A DNA stretch of 46,526 nt, from NCBI GenBank assembly GCA_017561025.1, contig JAFZDU010000046.1:1-46526 (forward strand). Direction: 5' to 3'. Shown here one piece after another: positions 41,250-46,526 of the stretch. This DNA is from Bacteroidales bacterium. Its GTDB lineage: Bacteria > Bacteroidota > Bacteroidia > Bacteroidales > F082. Under the pieces are notes generated by a model. The model ran no database searches and had not been told where the DNA came from. It was given only the letters and a program-made list of their open reading frames with translations. Made by a program: the position numbers and the translations under genes. Every line of letters begins with the position of its first letter. Position 1 is the first letter of the stretch.

Positions 41250-43016
41250 TTATTTCTCAATGAAAGCGATTGTTTCACCTTTTTGTACGAGTTGACCTTG
41301 TTGAGCAACAGCTTCGACGATCTTGCCTGGCCATAATGCTACTACAGGTTCTTGTCCGTAAGGTGCTTGGATTTGAGCAACGATATCACCTTCTTTATAT
41401 ACTGTGCCTGGAGCTGGAGTTGTTGACTTGTCGTTGAAGTCGATGTCCCATAAGATTCTTCCGCCGACAGGAGCCACGATTGGTTCTGCGTTTGGATGGC
41501 GTAATGCTCTCAAGTCAGGGATTTGAACGTTGCCGCCAGCTTTTTCAAACTTAGCTTTCATCTTTTCTTCTAACTCTTGGTTGAAACGACGTTTAGCTTC
41601 GCCTGATTTATATTCACGGTATTGTTTTTCGTGCATTGCAAATTCGAAGAGTTCTTCTTCGTCTTGACCGAGATCCCAACCATTTTCTTCCATTTCTTTG
41701 CGGAAACGTGGCAATTCATCTGGGTAGTTGTCTTGTGGATTACCTTCGAAGAATTCAAAGCCTTTCTTGTTAGCGAGGTCGATGATTTCTTGGTCTAACT
41801 TGCCAGGCAACTGACCAGCTTTACCGAGGATCATATCCCATGCTGCCTTGTCGATTGAGTTTTCGTAGCGAGCATCGCCCTTGCTTAATGAATAGAGGTT
41901 CATCAAAGCGATGTTCTTTGTATATTGGCTGAATGGAGTTACCAATGGAGGGTAACCGAGTTTTGGCCAGATATTTTGTACTTCGTCGAAGAGTTGAACG
42001 AGGAGTTCGTCTTCTGAAAGTTCGTTTTCACCTTTAGCTTTGAGGTTCATGTTGATAGCAGCGTGAACGCTCTTAAGGTCAGCCATGAGTGAACCCATCA
42101 TACCACCTGGGAGACCGCAGCCTAACATCAAAGAGTTGAGGTAACGGTTACGTGGGTCGATCCAGTAGCCCAAGAAGTCGTCGATGAAGCTTTGTGTCAT
42201 CGCGCGAGCTTCCATATATGCATTCATGTCGATGTCTTTTACTAAGAAACCAGCGTCTTTCAACATAGCTTGTACTGAAATAACGTCTGGGTGAACCATA
42301 CCCCATGAAAGTGGTTCCATTGCTACGTCGATGTAGTCAACGCCAGCGTGAGCAACTTCTAACATAGAAGCCATTGATAAACCTGGACCTGAGTGGCCGT
42401 GGTATTGAACCTTGATTTCTGGGTGTTGTTTCTTGATAGCAGCGACGACTTTGCCCAATGAGAATGGACGGCCGATACCTGCCATGTCTTTCAAAGCGAT
42501 TTCCTTAGCGCCTGCTTGGATGAGCTTTTCAGCCATCTCGATGTAATATTCAGCTGTGTGAACTGGTGAGTAAGTGATACTCATAGCAGCTTGTGAAATC
42601 ATACCAGCTTCGTTAGCCCATTGGATTGAAGGGATGATGTTACGAACGTCGTTCAAACCGCAGAAGATACGTGTGATGTCAACGCCTTGAGCTTTCTTCA
42701 CTTTGTACATAAGTTGACGAACGTCAGCTGGAACTGGGTTCATACGTAATGCGTTGAGAGCGCGGTCAAGCATGTGACATTCGATGCCGCCTTTGTGTAA
42801 TGCTGCTGTGAAAGCACGTACTGAATGGTTTGGATTTTCTCCGTATAATAAGTTAACTTGTTCTGCAGCACCACCATTAGATTCGACGCGGTCGAAGCAA
42901 CCCATCTTGATGATGATAGGAGCGATTTGTTCTAATTGGTCTTTGCGTGGAACGTATTTACCGGAACTTTGCCACATGTCACGGTAAACCAAACTGAATT
43001 TTATTTCTTTTTTCAT
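41250..43016 (-). CDS. PycB/OadA-like carboxyltransferase subunit with altered biotinyl domain
   Basis: 588 residues. The HMGL-like TIM barrel (about 5-280) has RDMWQSSGK near the N-terminus, the catalytic lysine in IALKDMAGIG, and the metal-binding HGHSGPG. The conserved PYC/OADA C-terminal carboxylase domain spans about 300-480 (GCGLPGGMMGSL at its start). Residues about 510-588 form a biotinyl/lipoyl-like domain. The usual (E)AMKM biotinylation motif is missing: the aligned position, 35 residues from the C-terminus, reads QAPYGQE with no lysine. The family moves a carboxyl group between pyruvate/oxaloacetate and biotin. Here biotin would have to sit on a separate carrier, or the reaction differs. 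No biotin carboxylase or membrane decarboxylase subunit is adjacent. It is monocistronic, with its own promoter and terminator. Confidence 0.85.
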   Translation of the reverse strand: MKKEIKFSLVYRDMWQSSGKYVPRKDQLEQIAPIIIKMGCFDRVESNGGAAEQVNLLYGENPNHSVRAFTAALHKGGIECHMLDRALNALRMNPVPADVRQLMYKVKKAQGVDITRIFCGLNDVRNIIPSIQWANEAGMISQAAMSITYSPVHTAEYYIEMAEKLIQAGAKEIALKDMAGIGRPFSLGKVVAAIKKQHPEIKVQYHGHSGPGLSMASMLEVAHAGVDYIDVAMEPLSWGMVHPDVISVQAMLKDAGFLVKDIDMNAYMEARAMTQSFIDDFLGYWIDPRNRYLNSLMLGCGLPGGMMGSLMADLKSVHAAINMNLKAKGENELSEDELLVQLFDEVQNIWPKLGYPPLVTPFSQYTKNIALMNLYSLSKGDARYENSIDKAAWDMILGKAGQLPGKLDQEIIDLANKKGFEFFEGNPQDNYPDELPRFRKEMEENGWDLGQDEEELFEFAMHEKQYREYKSGEAKRRFNQELEEKMKAKFEKAGGNVQIPDLRALRHPNAEPIVAPVGGRILWDIDFNDKSTTPAPGTVYKEGDIVAQIQAPYGQEPVVALWPGKIVEAVAQQGQLVQKGETIAFIEK

Positions 43017-43057
43017 TTTATATTTTTTTGTTTAAAATTAACAAAATTGATAGCTTA

Positions 43058-43065
43058 CAAAAATA
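43058..43065 (-). promoter_or_regulatory. -7 promoter element for the PycB-like gene
   Basis: TATTTTTG on the minus strand, 41 bases before ATG 43016. Confidence 0.55.
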
Positions 43066-43155
43066 GTATTTTTTTTTGAATTAGGAATGAGTAATTAGGA
43101 GTTAGAAATTATTTTTTTTGAGGGTTAATTCCTAACTTATAATTTTAAAAAAACT

Positions 43156-43183
43156 GTTGTCCGTTGACTGTTGACTGTTGTCT
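43156..43183. repeat. Intergenic heptamer repeat, GTTGACT family
   Basis: GTTGTCC, GTTGACT, GTTGACT, GTTGTCT: four in-phase 7-mers directly after the stop of the chromate-transporter gene. It is the same family as the in-gene repeats at 4889, 17885 and 36769. Confidence 0.7.
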
Positions 43184-43184
43184 T

Positions 43185-43733
43185 TTAATATACCAACAAT
43201 CCGACAATGGCTCCTAATCCAATGATGGCAAACGGTCCGACTTTTTTGAAATATAAAGCTATGAATGCCACTATGCAAATCACGAAACTTTTCCAGTCGA
43301 TGAAGTTTTCCGGTGTGGCGAGGGTGAGAGCTGCAGTGCCGATAAGTCCTATGACAGCTGGCTTCAATCCTGCCATCACGCCTTTAAAGATAGGATGATT
43401 CTTCCATGTCTCATAAACCTTGCACAACAGAAGAACTATTATGAATGAGGGTAATACCACCGCGAAAGTTGCTGTGAATGAACCAAGAACGCTCATCAAT
43501 TCTGACGCTCCTGATTTTGACAAGACCTCATATCCTACGTATGTCGCAGAGTTGATCCCTATAGGTCCTGGCGTCATCTGTGAGATGGCTACAATGTCGG
43601 TGAATGTCGTCTCGTCAATCCAAGCGTGAACTGAAACGACTTCGTTCTGTATGAGCGGAAGCATAGAATATCCGCCTCCGATGGTGAACATGCCGATGAG
43701 GAAAAATGTCAAGAATAACTCAATGTATATCAT
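43185..43733 (-). CDS. Chromate transporter, half-length subunit (second gene)
   Basis: 182 residues, a single CHR domain with five to six membrane segments. FTIGGGYSMLPLIQNEVV near the N-terminus and AISQMTPGPIGINSATYVGY are the conserved CHR motifs. Half-length CHR proteins act as pairs, and this one overlaps its partner (43720-44271) by 14 bp, so the two are translationally coupled and probably form the transporter together. The family is named for chromate export, but the physiological substrate in gut or sediment Bacteroidales is unknown; sulfate-like anions are a possibility. Confidence 0.85.
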   Translation of the reverse strand: MIYIELFLTFFLIGMFTIGGGYSMLPLIQNEVVSVHAWIDETTFTDIVAISQMTPGPIGINSATYVGYEVLSKSGASELMSVLGSFTATFAVVLPSFIIVLLLCKVYETWKNHPIFKGVMAGLKPAVIGLIGTAALTLATPENFIDWKSFVICIVAFIALYFKKVGPFAIIGLGAIVGLLVY

Positions 43734-44271
43734 GATGTTCTTTGTTTTTATACCAACTGATGAAAACGGCTGTTACAATGACGCATATCAGTATGTAGAT
43801 AGGTGATACTTTTAGAAAACATACCAGACTCATCGATGATATAACGACGACCCATGACCACCATCTCATTTTTGTGGCTTTGATCATATCAATCACAGGG
43901 ACGCCGATGAGCGCTACCACCACCGGTCTGATGCCTTTGAACGCCTTGATGACGTATTCGTTATCCTTGAAGTTGGTGAAGAATATTGCGACCAGCAAAA
44001 TGATGAGGAATGGTGGCAGACAGCTGGCAATGGTCGCTACTACGCTGCCTTTTGTTCCTCTTAGTCTATGACCAGTCAGGATGGAGATGTTGACGGCAAA
44101 CAGTCCTGGTGCAGTTTGCGCCAATGTGATGATGTCGACAAAGTCCTCTTCGTTGAGCCATTTACGACTTACGAGCTCTGACTTTATCGCAGCAATCATC
44201 GGGATGCCCCCACCAATAGTGAAGGCCCCGATTTTTGCGAATATGAGAAATATCTGCCACAGACTTACCAT
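43720..44271 (-). CDS. Chromate transporter, half-length subunit (first gene)
   Basis: 183 residues, one CHR domain. The motifs are FTIGGGIPMIAAIKSELV and LAQTAPGLFAVNISILTGH, the latter differing from the partner's QMTPGPIGIN, which is the usual difference between N-type and C-type halves. It is the first gene of the two-gene operon. The nearest upstream gene (POT transporter) ends 130 bp away, behind a hairpin-rich gap; no clear -7 element is seen. Confidence 0.85.
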   Translation of the reverse strand: MVSLWQIFLIFAKIGAFTIGGGIPMIAAIKSELVSRKWLNEEDFVDIITLAQTAPGLFAVNISILTGHRLRGTKGSVVATIASCLPPFLIILLVAIFFTNFKDNEYVIKAFKGIRPVVVALIGVPVIDMIKATKMRWWSWVVVISSMSLVCFLKVSPIYILICVIVTAVFISWYKNKEHHDIH

Positions 44272-44306
44272 AATCTCAATTGTAAACTATGAATTATGAA
44301 TTGTCA

Positions 44307-44398
44307 AGACGCATCAACGACATATTTTTGTTTTATGGTGTCGTATGATACGTCTCTACAAATTTAATTATGAATTATGCATTATGCATTATGAATTA
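44307..44398. repeat. AGACG-type long hairpin followed by ATGCATTATG tandem words
   Basis: AGACG..ACGACAT and ATGGTGTCGT..CGTCT (44307-44355) form a long interrupted stem. Then AATTATGAATT, ATGCATTATGCATT and ATGAATTAG words repeat to 44398. It probably acts as a leaky terminator for the POT gene. Confidence 0.55.
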
Positions 44399-44401
44399 GT
44401 C

Positions 44402-46078
44402 TCAGCATTCTTTCGTCGCTGCTTCTAACTTCTTCATGATTGCGAAGATGAAGATAGCTGATACCAAGCATAATACTACGAGTACGCCCCATACCATCCA
44501 TAATTGCATTCCTGCGCCCCAGATCTTAGCGATGACGCTGGTTAAGTAGTTGCCGATTGCAGTGACGCAGAACCAGCATCCCATCATCATACCTTTATAT
44601 TTTGGAGGTGCTACTTTTGTTACGAATGAGATGCCGATAGGGCTTAACAACAACTCGGCGAATGTCAATACTAAATATGTACTGATGAGCCAGTTTGGTG
44701 ATACCAATATGCTGCTTACGCCGCCTGTTGCCTTAAGTTCTGCTGGACTTAAGAGATGTACTGATGCCATCGCCATAATGGTGAAACCTAATGCTGCTAC
44801 GATCATACCCAAGCCGATTTTCTTTGGTGATGAAGGCTCCTTGCCTCTGTTTGCCAAGGCGCCGAATACAGCCATTGACACTGGTGTTAAAGCGACGACG
44901 AAGAATGGGTTGAATTGTTGGAATTCTTGTGGTAAAATGTTTACGACTTCTGGCATTCCGAGATATAATGCTGCTGCACCGCCCCATAATAATAAGGTAA
45001 TGATGCCGCTGACGATCTTGTTCTTTCTTGTTTCAGCTTGGAATGTTGAGAATAATGTGTAAACAGAAATAGCGACTAATGTCAAAGCCCAGATGTTGAA
45101 ACCGATTCTTGAGAATCCTGTAGCTGTGTTTGCGGTGTAGTCGCGGGCGAAGAATGTGAGGCACAATCCGCTTTGTTGGAATGACATCCAGAAGAAGATA
45201 ACGACAGCGAATACCATAAATAGTGCTGTCATACGTGAACGTGTTTGTTCTGGTGTGAGTTCAACGACATTTGTGTCGCCCATAGCCTTAGCTTGTTTTG
45301 TATTGACGTCAGCATGTTTGAACCAGCTGCGGCAGCAGAGGTAGATGGCCATTGAGAGTACCAATGAGATACATGCAACGCCGAAACCGTAGTTATATGC
45401 TGTTGATAATGATTCGATGTAATTGTTAGCGAATGCTGTGAGGTTGTCGATAGCGTAACCTTGTTCTATAGCTAACTTTTCAAATGATTGTAATGCGTCG
45501 GCTGAGATTGTTCCATCGAGATATTGGTGAGCGAGTGATGGAATCTGTGGCACGTAGGTGAAGCCAGCTTTGCCGAGGAAGAGGTCGGTGACTTTTGTCG
45601 CTGTCATAGGAGCGAACATAGAACCGATGTTGATTGCCATGTAGAAGAGGCTGAAGCCGTTGTCACGGAATGGGCTGTATTTTGCCTCGTCGTAGAGGTT
45701 GCCGACCATGACTTGGAGGTTGCCTTTGAAGAGACCTGTTCCTATCGCGATGAGTGCGAGTGCTGAGAACATGGTAACCTTTGCTGTTGCGCCCATCATT
45801 GGGACTGCGAGTAACAAGTAACCGAGGAACATTACCACGATACCTGCTCTTACCATCTTGCCGTAACCGAAACGGTCGGCGAGGATACCACCGATGAGAG
45901 GCATGAAATAGACGACGCCGAGGAATGCGCCATAGATACCGCCGGCTTGAGCTTCGTCGAAGCCGAATTTAGCTTGCAGGAAAAGTACGAAGATAGCAAG
46001 CATGGTGTAATAACCAAAACGTTCGCCAGTGTTGGCTAATGCTAGAGCGTAAAGCCCTTTAGGATGACCTTTAAACAT
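44402..46078 (-). CDS. POT (proton-dependent oligopeptide) family MFS transporter
   Basis: 558 residues from ATG 46078 (MFKGHPKGLYALALANTGER). A longer frame to 46138 includes repeat sequence and is excluded by the -7 element at 46098-46105. The POT signature GERFGYYTML is in helix 1, followed by GGIYGAFLGVVYFMPLIGGILADRFGYGK and a long loop with an inserted segment (about 185-245). The usual ExxERF motif reads NTGERF, so the first acidic residue involved in proton coupling elsewhere is Asn. This may be a subfamily trait. About 14 transmembrane segments. It likely imports di/tripeptides, which would suit an organism with secreted peptidases. A second POT gene lies directly upstream. Confidence 0.85.
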   Translation of the reverse strand: MFKGHPKGLYALALANTGERFGYYTMLAIFVLFLQAKFGFDEAQAGGIYGAFLGVVYFMPLIGGILADRFGYGKMVRAGIVVMFLGYLLLAVPMMGATAKVTMFSALALIAIGTGLFKGNLQVMVGNLYDEAKYSPFRDNGFSLFYMAINIGSMFAPMTATKVTDLFLGKAGFTYVPQIPSLAHQYLDGTISADALQSFEKLAIEQGYAIDNLTAFANNYIESLSTAYNYGFGVACISLVLSMAIYLCCRSWFKHADVNTKQAKAMGDTNVVELTPEQTRSRMTALFMVFAVVIFFWMSFQQSGLCLTFFARDYTANTATGFSRIGFNIWALTLVAISVYTLFSTFQAETRKNKIVSGIITLLLWGGAAALYLGMPEVVNILPQEFQQFNPFFVVALTPVSMAVFGALANRGKEPSSPKKIGLGMIVAALGFTIMAMASVHLLSPAELKATGGVSSILVSPNWLISTYLVLTFAELLLSPIGISFVTKVAPPKYKGMMMGCWFCVTAIGNYLTSVIAKIWGAGMQLWMVWGVLVVLCLVSAIFIFAIMKKLEAATKEC

Positions 46079-46097
46079 ATTTTTCTGATTTTTTTTG

Positions 46098-46105
46098 CAA
46101 AAATA
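46098..46105 (-). promoter_or_regulatory. -7 promoter element for the POT gene
   Basis: TATTTTTG on the minus strand, 19 bases before ATG 46078. It defines the start. Confidence 0.6.
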
Positions 46106-46112
46106 AGAAAAA

Positions 46113-46199
46113 AAGTCACCGAGTCGCCAAGTCACCAAGTCGCCAAGTAATTTGGATGTTTATACTCGGTGTCTTGGGGTCTTGGAGTCTCGGTGTCTC
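46113..46199. repeat. Inverted low-complexity repeat, AGTCGCCA/TGGCGACT-like family
   Basis: The left half is CACCGAGTCGCCAAGTCACC-type 9-mers in tandem and the right half CTCGGTGTCTTGGGGTC words, so the two halves pair imperfectly across a short AT-rich loop. It lies between the two POT genes. Confidence 0.65.
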
Positions 46200-46233
46200 A
46201 AAAAAAAGAAGCGCTACTTTAACAGCAGCGCTT
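46200..46233 (-). terminator. Intrinsic terminator after the upstream POT gene
   Basis: Minus strand: AAGCGCTGCTG/AGTAGCGCTT stem, followed by CT8. Confidence 0.75.
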
Positions 46234-46277
46234 CCATCTTATATTAGCCTTTGGCCGTTAGCCATTAGCCATTGGTC

Positions 46278-46526
46278 TTATTGAGTTACTCTTTCTAACC
46301 ATTTAACCATGCCGAACATGACGCCCATAGAGATGAGACATACTACCAAGAATACTGTCCAGCATTGCCAGATTGGCCAAGCGTTGTACATGAGAGGTCC
46401 GATCCATAATAAGAGGTTGCCGAGTGCTGTTGCACCTAACCATAAACCTTGGCAAAGACCTAACATATGTTTTGGAGCTACCTTTGATACGAATGACAAA
46501 CCGAGTGGAGAGATGAAGAGCTCAGC
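46278..46526 (-). CDS. POT family MFS transporter, C-terminal part (cut by window edge)
   Basis: The last 82 residues of a second transporter. The frame is open to the edge: AELFISPLGLSFVSKVAPKH matches AELLLSPIGISFVTKVAPPK of the downstream POT gene, the conserved last-helices region of the family. It continues through two membrane segments and ends KWLERVTQ. A tandem paralog of 44402-46078 with its own terminator. Confidence 0.85.
   Translation of the reverse strand, partial: AELFISPLGLSFVSKVAPKHMLGLCQGLWLGATALGNLLLWIGPLMYNAWPIWQCWTVFLVVCLISMGVMFGMVKWLERVTQ

Noticed and set aside
43185-44271. The two chromate-transporter genes as one gene broken by a frameshift
   Set aside because: Each half has its own start, full CHR motifs and proper length for the known half-length subunits. 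The 14-bp overlap is normal for such pairs.

Overview
The window looks like a chromosomal segment from an uncultured or little-studied member of the Bacteroidales. The clues are: many proteins with a C-terminal type IX secretion (T9SS type A) sorting domain; Omp28-like, cleaved-adhesin and BspA-type leucine-rich domains; repeated matches to the Bacteroidetes -7 promoter element TAnnTTTG just upstream of start codons; A-rich leaders without strong Shine-Dalgarno sequences; a cysteate synthase (sulfonolipid precursor enzyme); and a PycB/OadA-like carboxyltransferase. Almost all genes lie on the minus strand.

Layout. 1-1473: a tRNA-Gly(GCC) gene and a YitT/DUF2179 membrane protein. 1472-3921: an operon of two paralogous secreted C1 (bleomycin-hydrolase-like) cysteine peptidases. 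4032-4739: a small probable outer-membrane beta-barrel protein. 4804-39212: a 34-kb cluster dominated by nine paralogous exported proteins of 665-846 residues. Each has the order signal peptide, jelly-roll (choice-of-anchor-J / cleaved-adhesin-like) domain, CARDB-like domain, Omp28/thioredoxin-like domain with a CxxC pair, one to three FN3-like modules, and a T9SS sorting domain. Interspersed are an FN3-array protein, a 1473-residue BspA-LRR/cleaved-adhesin protein, another T9SS cargo protein, a TPR-transmembrane-HTH regulator, a DUF975 membrane protein and an IS200-like (RAYT-type) transposase with palindromic repeats. 39534-46526: housekeeping-type genes: cysteate synthase (plus strand), a 55-residue membrane peptide, a PycB/OadA-like protein whose biotin attachment lysine is replaced, a split chromate-transporter pair, a POT-family transporter, and the C-terminal end of a second one cut by the window edge.

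How they may work together. The nine paralogs, the FN3-array protein, the large adhesin and the 557-residue cargo protein (twelve T9SS substrates in all) would cross the inner membrane by Sec and the outer membrane by T9SS, giving a surface layer of adhesin-like proteins, nine of them carrying a variable thiol-disulfide centre (CAPC, CGPC, CANC, CYPC, CQPC). The array shows signs of recent duplication, module exchange and gene conversion. Its intergenic spaces are packed with inverted-repeat families, many of which form perfect intrinsic terminators, and with covarying palindromes that fit recognition by the resident transposase. The tandem thioredoxin-adhesin array and its repeat ecology are the most unusual part of the window. 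Function is inferred from domain content only.
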